Assembly: GCA_937958815.1 (NCBI GenBank)
Contig: CALGMR010000006.1
Coordinates: 124,001 to 188,000 of the forward strand
Length of the DNA: 64,000 nucleotides
Direction: 5' to 3'
Origin: an uncultured Rhizobiaceae group bacterium
Lineage (GTDB): Bacteria; Pseudomonadota; Alphaproteobacteria; Rhizobiales; Rhizobiaceae
Within the stretch, counting starts at the first letter, position 1. Each line of letters begins with the position of its first letter. Both the position numbers and the translations under genes were made by a program. A model generated the notes under the pieces. That model was not told where the DNA came from. It saw only the letters and a list, made by a program, of their open reading frames with translations, and made no database searches. Of the stretch, positions 9,719-18,141 are shown piece after piece.

Positions 9719-9744
9719 GTAAGCGCAGACGGTGCCAGTTGCAA
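9716..9744 (-). promoter_or_regulatory. Predicted sigma-70 promoter of arsR
   Basis: On the minus strand TTGCAA (9744-9739) and TACATT (9721-9716) are separated by exactly 17 bases. The -10 element touches the arsR operator, so a bound repressor would block RNA polymerase. This is a motif match only. Confidence 0.5.
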
Positions 9745-9776
9745 GCAATAGGAGGCAATCTTGCGATTGATACAGA

Positions 9777-11339
9777 CTATTCAACAGAAATGGGCTGCTC
9801 AGCGGCGGGAATCTTGAAAATCTGCCCCACATAAATACGGCTTGGATTTCTAATCTGATCGCGGTTTGCGTTGTAAATTGTGGTGTAGCGTATGCCGCGC
9901 CCATAAGTACGCCGCGAAATACGCCACAGATTGTCACCGGGTTTGATAATAATCGTTGTGCCAGTTTTGACAGGCTCTTGCTTTTGCACCATTTCGATTT
10001 CTGCGGAAACTTCTGTCTCAGTAGGTGAAGTCGCCAACGGCGCTTTTTGTACTTCGACGCTCTGGTTCTCGGGTGCGGCTTTTTCGGACACAACCTTAGG
10101 CGCAGACTTTGGTTTTACAACGGCCACTTCCTTGATCACTTCTTCTACGGTGTGAATGAGCGGAACTTCAGCACGGCTCAGCACTTTGCCAGAGTTGCGA
10201 TCGATCTCGTCAACACGCACTTGATGCATGCCTGTTTTGAGATCAAACTTTCGGGTCAGTAGAAAACGATTGTCTGCCGTGCCACGGGTCAAACCCAAGG
10301 GCTCGTTATCGATGTAAATACGAACCGCAGCGCCCTTAGGCGCAGCGCCAGCCACATAAATTGTACCGTTTTCCACTTCGACAGCTTCGACAACCACATC
10401 AAGTTTTGACTTCTTGATTGGTTCGTTTGGACGCGATTTGGGCACCACAATTTGGGGTGACGTTGGCTCTACTTTGGCAAGCTTCTGCGGCGCAGTTTCT
10501 GCCTCGGTTTTTTGGTGCAGTATTTCTTGATTTGCCTTTGGTTCTAAAACGTCCGGCTGCTGGAGTTTAACTTTGGGCTGTATCTTAATGGGCGTTTTTT
10601 CAAAGGCCGACGGTTTTAACACAATACGGCTTGGAGCTTGTTCCGGTGAAACGATTGCCAGTGCGTCTTCACCGAATTTTGGAATGCGCACAATTCCCGT
10701 CTCGCGCGAAGTGCTGCTTTCTCCATCTGCCGGTTTTGCAACAATCGTCAAAGCGTAGTTGCCGGGTTTCAGAGGCGTTTTTGGAACCGCTACAAAATCT
10801 CCGGAAGTTCCAGACAGGCTGGTTGCGATAACTGTTCCATCCTCGCTCACCACGTCGATTTCAGAATTCGCGGATGCACGGCCTGCGACCAAGACCGAAC
10901 CATCTTTCTCCACCCGCAAAATATCAAATGCAGGTGTGGTTTCAACAGGTCCAGCAACAGGTGCAGTTGCAACAGTGTTGTCAATTGCGGCGGCTTCAAC
11001 GCTTGGTGTTTGAACATCAGGTTCGCTTATTCCCACAACTTCAAGCGTCTCTTCAGCGAGCTTGTTCGACGGTTTTGAAGCAGGAATTTCCAACTTTGCC
11101 GTTTGTTCAGGCTTTTTCAGCGCTTCAGATGTGGTCGCAATTTTCGCTTCAGATTCAGCCTTTGCTTTAGGGGGCGTCTCCGCAATTTCAGCTTTTTCCA
11201 ACTTGGCTGAGGCATCGCTTGGCATCAGACTGGTTTCAATCATGTCAGGTTTGATCAAGCCACTATAGGCCACCGTTCCCGCCACAACCCCAGTGGCGAC
11301 AACCGTTAAAAATCCAGACTTGATTGAACTCATCGTCAT
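9777..11339 (-). CDS. LysM peptidoglycan-binding protein with Ig-like repeats
   Basis: The 520-aa protein has a short cytoplasmic N-terminus, one hydrophobic segment (GFLTVVATGVVAGTVAYSGL) acting as anchor or signal, a long low-complexity region rich in A, P, E and K, two Ig-like beta domains (around DILRVEKDGSVLVAGRA and VVEAVEVENGTIYVAGAA), and a C-terminal LysM domain (IKPGDNLWRISRRTYGRG). It would sit in the periplasm and bind peptidoglycan. It starts at ATG 11339 (a second ATG is two codons later) and is divergent from the LOG gene. Confidence 0.82.
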   Translation of the reverse strand: MTMSSIKSGFLTVVATGVVAGTVAYSGLIKPDMIETSLMPSDASAKLEKAEIAETPPKAKAESEAKIATTSEALKKPEQTAKLEIPASKPSNKLAEETLEVVGISEPDVQTPSVEAAAIDNTVATAPVAGPVETTPAFDILRVEKDGSVLVAGRASANSEIDVVSEDGTVIATSLSGTSGDFVAVPKTPLKPGNYALTIVAKPADGESSTSRETGIVRIPKFGEDALAIVSPEQAPSRIVLKPSAFEKTPIKIQPKVKLQQPDVLEPKANQEILHQKTEAETAPQKLAKVEPTSPQIVVPKSRPNEPIKKSKLDVVVEAVEVENGTIYVAGAAPKGAAVRIYIDNEPLGLTRGTADNRFLLTRKFDLKTGMHQVRVDEIDRNSGKVLSRAEVPLIHTVEEVIKEVAVVKPKSAPKVVSEKAAPENQSVEVQKAPLATSPTETEVSAEIEMVQKQEPVKTGTTIIIKPGDNLWRISRRTYGRGIRYTTIYNANRDQIRNPSRIYVGQIFKIPAAEQPISVE

Positions 11340-11499
11340 ACTGTTCCGTCCCGACCCACACCAAATTGGTCAGTGTTTTATATTATGTAAGCGCGCTTCT
11401 TGCCTTATTCTACCATATTCGACTGGAAAAAGGCACCCGCAGCGCAAACTTTGCCAAAACTGCGTTGACGCGTCGTTGCTGGTTCGGATGTATGTGTCC

Positions 11500-12075
11500 A
11501 TGATCCGAGATACAGATACTTCGATTCGTTCCATTTGCGTTTATTGCGGCTCATCTGACGGCGCTGACCCCGCTTATATCGAGCAAGCTCAACTCCTCGG
11601 CACAGCCTTGGCAGAGGCAAACATACGCTTGGTCTATGGCGGTGGCGGCATTGGCCTTATGGGAGCAGTTGCAAAAAGCGCCCTCGCCCACGGCGGTAAA
11701 GTCTTGGGCATCATTCCTGAGTTTTTGAAACAACACGAGCGCGTCGTGGCCGCTGGCGACCTTGAAGGCTGTGACCTTCACGTTGTCCCAGACATGCACA
11801 CACGCAAACGCTTGATGTTCGAAGAAGCAGACGCTTTTGTCGCTATGCCCGGTGGCATTGGCACGCTGGAAGAGTTGGTGGAAATCATGACCTGGGCACA
11901 ACTTGGCCGTCACACCAAACCCATTGCGTTGATGAACACCAAGGGGTTCTGGAATTCGTTCTCGTCTCTGGTCGATGAAATGAGCGCATCGGGCTTCATT
12001 CACAATCCAGAACGCATCAAACCCATGATGGTTGATAACGCCGCCGACATCATTCCGGCTTTGTTGAAAGCTTAG
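11500..12075 (+). CDS. LOG family protein (TIGR00730)
   Basis: The protein belongs to the LOG/lysine-decarboxylase-like Rossmann family; characterized members hydrolyse nucleoside 5'-monophosphates (cytokinin ribotides or AMP) to base and ribose phosphate. It shows YGGGGIGLMG near residue 45 and the family signature PGGIGTLEE near residue 115, with an RK pair (HTRKRLMFEEADAF) before it. The ORF track starts 69 codons too early inside the divergent promoter; ATG 11500 gives the usual length of about 191 aa, and ATG 11488 is an alternative. The 3' end overlaps the convergent rarD gene by 4 bases. Confidence 0.87.
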   Translation: MIRDTDTSIRSICVYCGSSDGADPAYIEQAQLLGTALAEANIRLVYGGGGIGLMGAVAKSALAHGGKVLGIIPEFLKQHERVVAAGDLEGCDLHVVPDMHTRKRLMFEEADAFVAMPGGIGTLEELVEIMTWAQLGRHTKPIALMNTKGFWNSFSSLVDEMSASGFIHNPERIKPMMVDNAADIIPALLKA

Positions 12076-12998
12076 CTTTTCTTCACAAGCGTGACCGAGT
12101 AAATCGCCAGTGCAAACCAGACCAGTGCGAAGGTTATGAGCTGGATTACGTCCAATTCTTCACCCAGCAACGTGAAGGCGACGATGAAGATGAGGGTCGG
12201 GCCGATATAGCCCATCAGGCCGATGGTGGAGAAACGTAACGCCTTTGCGCCAAACGCATAAAGGATCAACGGAACAGCCGTGACCGGGCCACACCCCATG
12301 AGCCAAAGCGTGTCCGTTGTGTTGGTGAACAAGTGGCCTGTACCCTGCCACGCGAGATAAGCAACATAGGCCAACGCAATTGGCATAAGAATTGTGACTT
12401 CAAGCAAAAAGCCTTGTGTCGGCCCCACAGGTTGGGTCTTGCGGAAATATCCGTAGACGGCGAAACTTATGGCCAATGTGAGGCCAATCAACGGAAACTC
12501 CCCTCCCACCACAGTGCGCACCACAACAGCAATAGTCGCAATCGCGACCGCGATAAGCTGAAGGCGGCTCATGGTTTCACCCAGCAGAACGGCGCCCATC
12601 AGCACAACAATGAGCGGCGTGAAATAATATCCGAGTGCTGCTTGAGAGGCGAGGTTTTGGCCAACCGCATAAATGTAAATGCCCCAATTGCTGGCGATCA
12701 ACGCTGCGGTGAGTGCCATCATTATGACAACACGCTTGTTGGCGAACAATTGCGGGATTTCGCCCAACCGCTTTTGAAATGCCATTACACCGATTGCAAA
12801 TGGTACAGCCCAAATAACACGATGCGCCAACAGTTCCGTCGGCGGCATGTGTTTCGTTGCGGCGAAATAAAGCGGCAGGAAACCCCACAAAACATACGCG
12901 CAAGTGGCCATCGCAGCACCCATTGCGGGTGTTAAAGCTGTGTTCGCTCTTGCTGGCGGGATGGGCCTAGCGGGCGGGACAGATGGTTGATCACTCAC
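12072..12998 (-). CDS. rarD: EamA/RarD-type transporter
   Basis: This is a ten-helix drug/metabolite superfamily permease of about 308 aa with two EamA repeats. The pattern YVLWGFLPLYFAA at the first helix and ELLAHRVIWAVPF are typical of RarD. The substrate is unknown. Candidate starts are non-ATG: GTG 12998 overlaps the end of cimA by 8 bases, GTG 13010 is the ORF-track start. It is probably co-transcribed with cimA. Confidence 0.85.
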   Translation of the reverse strand: MSDQPSVPPARPIPPARANTALTPAMGAAMATCAYVLWGFLPLYFAATKHMPPTELLAHRVIWAVPFAIGVMAFQKRLGEIPQLFANKRVVIMMALTAALIASNWGIYIYAVGQNLASQAALGYYFTPLIVVLMGAVLLGETMSRLQLIAVAIATIAVVVRTVVGGEFPLIGLTLAISFAVYGYFRKTQPVGPTQGFLLEVTILMPIALAYVAYLAWQGTGHLFTNTTDTLWLMGCGPVTAVPLILYAFGAKALRFSTIGLMGYIGPTLIFIVAFTLLGEELDVIQLITFALVWFALAIYSVTLVKKS

Positions 12999-14589
12999 CC
13001 ACAGCACCACTCTTGATCAGCTTGTAGTTCAAACTGTCCACCAGCGCTTGAAACGATGCATCAATGATGTTGTCGGAGACACCAACAGTCCACCACCGTT
13101 CGCCGCTATTGTCTGTGCTTTCAATCAACACGCGCGTGATCGCAGCTGTGCCACCATTCAAAATGCGCACTTTAAAATCAACGAGTTCCAAACCACCAAT
13201 TTCCGATTGGTATTTCCCGAGGTCGGTGCGCAATGCTCGATCGAGCGCATTAACGGGGCCATTGCCTTCCGCAACTGACAGCAAACGTTCACCACCAACA
13301 TCCAGCTTCACCACAGCTTCGGACACAGAAACAACTTCACCAATCGCGTTAAACCGTCGTTCAACAGTCGTTCGGAAACTCTCCACTTTAAAAAACTGAG
13401 GCACGGTGCCCAACGTGCGACGCGCAAGCAATTCAAAACTCGCCTCTGCCGCTTCATAGGCATAGCCTTGTGCTTCTCGATCTTTGACCAGAGAAATCAA
13501 CGTGTCGAGTTTGGGATTGGATTTTTCAACCTCAATGCCGCGCCGGGCCAGCTGATCCATAAAGTTCGACTTGCCACCTTGGTCAGACACCATGAGGTTG
13601 CGTTGGTTTCCAACACTTTCTGGCGGCACGTGCTCGTAGGTGGACGGGTCCTTCATCAAGGCAGATGCATGAATACCCGCTTTGGTAGCAAAGGCTGACG
13701 ACCCTGCATATGGCGCCTGACTGTGGGGCGCACGGTTCAACAATTCATCGAATGTGCGTGAAAGACGGGTAATGCCTTTTAAACTTTCAGCCTCAATTCC
13801 AATGTCATATTTCTCCGCAAAATACGGTTTCAGCGCCAATGTGGGGATGAGGCTGATCAAGTTTGCATTGCCGCAGCGTTCACCAATGCCGTTGATCGTT
13901 CCCTGAATTTGGCGGGCACCACCCTCGATAGCCGCAAGAGAATTTGCTACCGCTTGGTCGGTGTCATTGTGCGCGTGAATGCCCACATGTTCACCCGGAA
14001 TATGCTTGCAAACCTCTTCCACAATTGTGCGAATTTCAGAAGGTTGTGAACCGCCATTGGTGTCGCATAGAACAACCCAACGCGCGCCGTTGTCATAAGC
14101 GGTTTTCGCACATGCCAAGGCATAATGAGGATTGGCTTTGTAACCGTCGAAAAAGTGTTCGCAGTCGACCAGCGCTTCTTTGCCCGCTTCAACAGCGGCT
14201 TTCACAGAGGCCTCAATGCTTTCGAGATTTTCTTCATTGGTGCAGCCCAAAGCCACGCGAACATGCAAATCCCAAGCCTTGGCCACGTAACAAATCGCAG
14301 ACGCCGAAGACGCCAACAGACCAGCAATTCCAGGATCGTTGGAAACGGAAACTCCGGCCCGTTTCGTCATGCCGAAGGCTGTAAAGGTCGCATTCTTGGT
14401 TCGAGGCTCACTGAAGAAATCCGTGTCCGTCGGGTTCGCACCGGGGTAGCCACCTTCAATGTAGTCGATGCCGAATTCATCCAGCATTTTGGAAATCACG
14501 ATCTTGTCCTCGACGGAAAAATCCACCCCCGGCGTCTGCGCGCCATCGCGAAGGGTGGTGTCGAATAAAGTGATGCGGGATTTGGTCAT
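12991..14589 (-). CDS. cimA: Citramalate synthase
   Basis: This is a 532-aa member of the DRE-TIM metallolyase family (2-isopropylmalate/homocitrate/citramalate synthases). The N-terminal TIM barrel starts with LFDTTLRDGAQTPG and contains the metal-binding HAHNDTDQAVANSL; the C-terminal regulatory LeuA dimer domain carries GGTAAITRVLIES. It condenses pyruvate and acetyl-CoA to (R)-citramalate in the pyruvate route to isoleucine; the long form with C-terminal domain matches TIGR00977. The ATG overlaps the stop of the upstream DUF559 gene by 4 bases. A homologous acyl-CoA specificity is possible, but the length and motifs favour CimA. Confidence 0.85.
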   Translation of the reverse strand: MTKSRITLFDTTLRDGAQTPGVDFSVEDKIVISKMLDEFGIDYIEGGYPGANPTDTDFFSEPRTKNATFTAFGMTKRAGVSVSNDPGIAGLLASSASAICYVAKAWDLHVRVALGCTNEENLESIEASVKAAVEAGKEALVDCEHFFDGYKANPHYALACAKTAYDNGARWVVLCDTNGGSQPSEIRTIVEEVCKHIPGEHVGIHAHNDTDQAVANSLAAIEGGARQIQGTINGIGERCGNANLISLIPTLALKPYFAEKYDIGIEAESLKGITRLSRTFDELLNRAPHSQAPYAGSSAFATKAGIHASALMKDPSTYEHVPPESVGNQRNLMVSDQGGKSNFMDQLARRGIEVEKSNPKLDTLISLVKDREAQGYAYEAAEASFELLARRTLGTVPQFFKVESFRTTVERRFNAIGEVVSVSEAVVKLDVGGERLLSVAEGNGPVNALDRALRTDLGKYQSEIGGLELVDFKVRILNGGTAAITRVLIESTDNSGERWWTVGVSDNIIDASFQALVDSLNYKLIKSGAVGE

Positions 14590-14963
14590 TGGAACGTGAC
14601 ACCTTTTTCATTCAAGGTCGCAAGAATGCGGTCGCACACTGCGTTGATTTGGTTGTGAACGTCTGAATTTCGAATCCGCAAAACTTGCCAACCTTGGCTT
14701 TGAAGAAATGCAGTACGGTTTTGATCATATGCAATTTGAGCATCATGCGTGTGGCTGGGGCCATCCAGTTCGACAATCAACCTGTGTTCAGGGCATGCGA
14801 AATCAACGATATAATTTGCGATTGGATATTGCCTGCGAAACCCCAATCCCATCAATCGATGAGCTCTCAACTTTTGCCACAGTTTCGCTTCGGCAGGCGT
14901 TTGCTCATGACGCATGGCCTTGGCTCGAGACCGCATGAGCGGTTCAACTTTCGTACGAGTCAT
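14586..14963 (-). CDS. DUF559 (Vsr/restriction-endonuclease-like) protein
   Basis: The 125-aa protein has the DUF559 pattern: basic N-terminus ([19 protein letters not shown]), GLGFRRQYPIANYIVDFAC, then EHRLIVELDGPSH and GWQVLRIRN, the PD-(D/E)xK-like core of the very-short-patch-repair endonuclease superfamily. The biological role of DUF559 proteins is not established. The stop overlaps the cimA start. The first 25 codons and the leader are part of a 406-bp tandem duplication, and the leader consists of GC-rich palindromes, suggesting a link between the gene and the repeat. Confidence 0.85.
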   Translation of the reverse strand: MTRTKVEPLMRSRAKAMRHEQTPAEAKLWQKLRAHRLMGLGFRRQYPIANYIVDFACPEHRLIVELDGPSHTHDAQIAYDQNRTAFLQSQGWQVLRIRNSDVHNQINAVCDRILATLNEKGVTFQ

Positions 14964-15002
14964 GAAACCACCTCAAAAGTATAAAGACCAAAAACTACTC
15001 CC

Positions 15003-15062
15003 ACTCTCCCCCCTCGTGGGGGAGATGTCAGTTCGTCATCAGACGAAATGACAGAGGGGGGG
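15003..15062. repeat. GC-rich palindromic element, arm A, left copy
   Basis: The element contains two hairpins: CTCCCCC..GGGGGAG with a short loop, and TGTCA-TTCGTC-ATCA-GACGAA-TGACA, closed by a run of G. It is an inverted counterpart of the arm at 15109-15154. Similar GGGGGAGATGTC..GACAGAGGGGG elements are, to my knowledge, dispersed in Rhizobiales genomes. Confidence 0.7.
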
Positions 15063-15108
15063 AATGCGTTTTGATCGCATGCGCTTGAGCATGAGGCGAA
15101 GACCGAAG

Positions 15109-15154
15109 CCCCCCCTCTGTCGGTTGCTCCGACATCTCCCCCGCAAGGGGGGAG
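15109..15154. repeat. GC-rich palindromic element, arm B, left copy
   Basis: This arm reads CCCCCCCTCTGTCGG..CCGACATCTCCCCC and ends with a C-run/GCAA/G-run hairpin. It is inverted relative to arm A, so the two could pair over about 45 bases as well as fold separately. Confidence 0.7.
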
Positions 15155-15174
15155 AACAAGTGCTTGGGGTGTCG

Positions 15175-15369
15175 TCACCGCTTCACCTCCCAAGTGGTGA
15201 TGCGTTTGCCTGTCTCTGGGTTTTTGCCATCTTTGAGTTGAATGCCCTGCTCCAGCAACTCATCACGAATGCGATCCGCTTCGGCCCAGTTTTTGTCGGC
15301 AGGCGTTTGCTCTTGACGCATGGCCTTGGCGCGCGAGCGCTTGAGCGGTTCAACTTTCGTACGAGTCAT
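15175..15369 (-). pseudogene. Chimeric remnant: DUF559 N-terminus fused to CysS C-terminus
   Basis: The 64-codon ORF starts like the DUF559 protein ([19 protein letters not shown], to QTPAD) and switches at the duplication junction to the last 39 residues of cysteinyl-tRNA synthetase ([14 protein letters not shown] to TTWEVKR). It is the by-product of the tandem duplication and lacks the catalytic parts of both parents. It keeps an ATG and an open frame, so it may be translated, but I expect no enzymatic function. Confidence 0.85.
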
Positions 15370-15408
15370 GAAACCACCTCAAAAGTATAAAGACCAAAAA
15401 CTACTCCC

Positions 15409-15468
15409 ACTCTCCCCCCTCGTGGGGGAGATGTCAGTTCGTCATCAGACGAAATGACAGAGGGGGGG
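15409..15468. repeat. GC-rich palindromic element, arm A, right copy
   Basis: This is the copy of the 15003-15062 element in the second duplication unit, identical or nearly so over its length. Confidence 0.7.
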
Positions 15469-15514
15469 AACGCGTTTTGATCGCATGCGCTTGAGCATGA
15501 GGCGAAGACCGAAG

Positions 15515-15560
15515 CCCCCCCTCTGTCGGTTGCACCGACATCTCCCCCACAAAGGGGGAG
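15515..15560. repeat. GC-rich palindromic element, arm B, right copy
   Basis: This is the copy of the 15109-15154 arm; a few bases differ (GTTGCACC for GTTGCTCC, and CACAAAGG for CGCAAGGG), and the second change alters the terminal hairpin loop. Confidence 0.7.
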
Positions 15561-15580
15561 AACAAGTGCTTGGGGTGTCG

Positions 15581-17290
15581 TCACCGCTTCACCTCCCAAG
15601 TGGTGATGCGTTCGCCCGTCTCAGGGTCTTTGCCATCTTTGAGTTGAATGCCCTGCTCCAAAAGCTCGTCACGAATGCGATCCGCTTCGGCCCAGTTTTT
15701 GTCTTCTATGAATTTTTGCCGTTTAGCGACGAGATCGCCTATTTCATCAAAATCACCATCGGCAGATTTTTTTCTTAGTGTGACTTCAAGGCTCTTCGTT
15801 AGATTGAGTGCAATTCCATCAGCTTTCCATTGTTTTTCAATGGAGTCGATCAACTTATGATCATCGTTCAAATGACCTATCTTTAAAGCCCAAGCATTCG
15901 CAAACTCATCTCTGTATTTTATTCCCACCATCCCATCAAATGAAACATCCTTTAGATAACCGTCCAGCCGGTCAAAATTAATCAAACCCAAAAAGGCAAT
16001 GTTACCAAAAAACTCTTTGAAGGCTTTTTCGTTTTTTCTAGCTTCCTTTTGGTTCCGTCTAATTACAGACATCGCCAATGGTGTATTCAGATCATCCATC
16101 AATGCGTTTAGCAATTCGTTCGAAGGAATTTGGTTTTGGGGATCATTAAACTGAAATCCTTTGGGTCGTATGCGCTTTAACATTTTTACCCAATCTTCCA
16201 GATCGTCTTCAATCTGGTTCAAGCGTTCAGTTGTCCAATTGATTGGTTGGCGATAGTGCGTGTCTAACATAGAAATTCTCATTACTGAGCCAGACCTAGG
16301 TGGCCTCACCATATTCCGTCTTTCGGATTGACTTGTGCCTCGCATCTCGTCGCGTACAGTAACGAAATTACCTAGGGACTTAGACATCTTTTCGCCTTCA
16401 ACTTCTAAGAAGCCGTTGTGCATCCAGACGTTGGCCATTTTGTCTGTGCCGTGGCAGCAGCGGGATTGGGCGATTTCGTTTTCGTGGTGGGGGAAAATTA
16501 AATCCAGCCCGCCGCCGTGAATGTCGAATGTTTCGCCCAGATAGGCGTCGCTCATAGCAGAACATTCGATGTGCCAGCCCGGGCGACCGTGGATGGTTTC
16601 ACCATCAAAAACACCATCCCAGCCTGGTTCGTTCGCATTGCTTTCTTTCCACAGCACGAAGTCGCCTACGTTTTCTTTGTGGCTTTCAACGGCAATGCGT
16701 GCGCCCGCTTGTTGATCTTCCAATTTACGGTTGGACAATTTGCCGTAGTCTTCCATCGAATTGACGCGGAACAGAACTTCCCTGCCTTGCGCGCCTTTGG
16801 CGATATAGGCGTGGCCTTTGTCCAGCAGGGTTTGGATCATGCTGACCATGTCGGACTTGCCGTCTTCACGCGGCAAAACGAACTCTGTCGCACGAGGTTG
16901 GTGCGTTGGCTCCAAGCACCCAAGCGCCTTCATATCTGACTGATATTGCGCTGCCGTTTTTTCCGTTACTTCACGAATGGCCTCGTTCAGGCTCATAGTG
17001 CCAGCGGCGATGGCGTCGCCATGGGTTTCTAAGGCGCGCTTATTTATCTTGTCGTCCACATCGGTGATGTTGCGCACGTAAGTGACTTTGTCTTCGCCAT
17101 AGATATGGCGCAACAGACGGAACAAGACATCAAACACGATAACAGGACGCGCATTGCCGATATGAGCGTAATCATAAACCGTCGGCCCGCACACATACAT
17201 GCGCACGTTGTCTTTATCGATGGGTTCGAACGGCTCTTTGCTGCGCGAAAGCGTATTGTAGAGCGTCAATTGGGGCAATGTGTCAGCCAC
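15581..17290 (-). CDS. cysS: Cysteine--tRNA ligase
   Basis: This class I synthetase charges tRNA-Cys. It shows the zinc-site cysteine and HIGH-type motif ([16 protein letters not shown]), further zinc ligands in HIECSAMS and [10 protein letters not shown], and [12 protein letters not shown] 17290 is a good start (AAGGAAAC upstream); the ORF track uses TTG 17329. At about 569 aa it is longer than the roughly 460-aa E. coli enzyme, the excess lying after KMSKS. The DNA for that part (about 15704-16430) is near 40% GC, against 55% or more upstream, while the last 39 codons lie in the duplicated GC-rich segment. The gene therefore looks mosaic, although all catalytic motifs are intact. Confidence 0.92.
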   Translation of the reverse strand: MADTLPQLTLYNTLSRSKEPFEPIDKDNVRMYVCGPTVYDYAHIGNARPVIVFDVLFRLLRHIYGEDKVTYVRNITDVDDKINKRALETHGDAIAAGTMSLNEAIREVTEKTAAQYQSDMKALGCLEPTHQPRATEFVLPREDGKSDMVSMIQTLLDKGHAYIAKGAQGREVLFRVNSMEDYGKLSNRKLEDQQAGARIAVESHKENVGDFVLWKESNANEPGWDGVFDGETIHGRPGWHIECSAMSDAYLGETFDIHGGGLDLIFPHHENEIAQSRCCHGTDKMANVWMHNGFLEVEGEKMSKSLGNFVTVRDEMRGTSQSERRNMVRPPRSGSVMRISMLDTHYRQPINWTTERLNQIEDDLEDWVKMLKRIRPKGFQFNDPQNQIPSNELLNALMDDLNTPLAMSVIRRNQKEARKNEKAFKEFFGNIAFLGLINFDRLDGYLKDVSFDGMVGIKYRDEFANAWALKIGHLNDDHKLIDSIEKQWKADGIALNLTKSLEVTLRKKSADGDFDEIGDLVAKRQKFIEDKNWAEADRIRDELLEQGIQLKDGKDPETGERITTWEVKR

Positions 17291-17521
17291 GTCGTGTTCC
17301 GTTTCCTTTGGCGCGCAAAAAGCACGCAAATTGTTCCTGCTGGTCAGGCGTTCAAAACAATTTCGGGAAAGACGTGAACAACCGGACCAGCAAATATGCT
17401 AGCGAATAATAATCAAACAAATGCAAATCGCTTTTGCAGCGATCCGACTGATCAATATGTTTGTCCAAGTGTTCATGTTTCCCTTATCCCCTGTGATCGG
17501 CATTCGGTCAAGCCGATTGTT

Positions 17522-18139
17522 TTAAGCGAACGCCCGCAAGAAAAGTGAAATAGACAAGAGCGCCATAATCGTCGCGATGATAAGATCAAGAATGCGCCAA
17601 GCCATTGGCTTTTGAAACAGTGGCACCAGCCAACGCGCACCATACCCAAGACTGAAAAACCACACAAACGAGGCGGCCATGGCACCAATGGCAAACACCA
17701 AACGTGCAGCACCTTCGTATTGGCCTGAAATGCCCCCCACCAAAACAACAGTGTCCAAATAGACGTGAGGATTGAGGAAGGTGAAGGCAAAGAGAATGGC
17801 AAGTGCCCGTTGGAGGCTGGTCTTTCCTTCCGACGCTGGATCAAGTTGTGAAGCGGTGAACGCACGTCGAAGAGCCATCAAAGCATAGACGGCCAAGAAC
17901 ATCGCACCACCAATGGTCACGAACCAAAGGAGCGATTTATTGGCTTGAACGAGTGTGCCCATGCCTGCGACACCCAACGCGATAAGCGCTGCATCTGACA
18001 ATGCTGCAACCAAGCACAGAATGAAAACGTTTTGCCGCAACAAGCCTTGGCGCAAAATGAAAGCGTTTTGCGCACCGATGGCGACAATCAACCCGCCTCC
18101 CAACGCGAAGCCTTCAATCGCTGGCAAGAACTCTGTCAT
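17522..18139 (-). CDS. LysE/ArgO-family amino-acid exporter
   Basis: This is a 205-aa membrane protein with about six hydrophobic segments and the family pattern GLIVAIGAQNAFILRQGL near the N-terminus, followed by SDAALIALGVAGMG. LysE/ArgO proteins export basic amino acids such as lysine and arginine. It lies 2 bases downstream of the SRAP gene on the same strand, so it is probably co-transcribed. Confidence 0.88.
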   Translation of the reverse strand: MTEFLPAIEGFALGGGLIVAIGAQNAFILRQGLLRQNVFILCLVAALSDAALIALGVAGMGTLVQANKSLLWFVTIGGAMFLAVYALMALRRAFTASQLDPASEGKTSLQRALAILFAFTFLNPHVYLDTVVLVGGISGQYEGAARLVFAIGAMAASFVWFFSLGYGARWLVPLFQKPMAWRILDLIIATIMALLSISLFLRAFA

Positions 18140-18141
18140 GC

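Larger units (their letters stand above)
14890..15295. repeat. 406-bp tandem duplication, left copy
   Basis: This unit runs from inside the DUF559 gene through its leader and palindromes into a copy of the last codons of cysS. It matches 15296-15701 at a constant offset of 406 bases with scattered substitutions (roughly 95% identity by eye). The junction shows a two-base microhomology (TC). The unit is not a multiple of three. Confidence 0.9.
15296..15701. repeat. 406-bp tandem duplication, right copy
   Basis: The second unit holds a copy of the first 25 codons of the DUF559 gene, the palindromic intergenic region and the true 3' end of cysS. It ends within GTC at 15701-15703, exactly where the AT-rich part of cysS begins. 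Differences from the left copy cluster in the coding fragments, while the central leader is almost identical. Confidence 0.9.

Noticed and set aside
12160-12935. Long track ORFs opposite to rarD (e.g. 12333-12935 plus)
   Set aside because: They are antisense shadows of a clear membrane-protein gene with no family resemblance.
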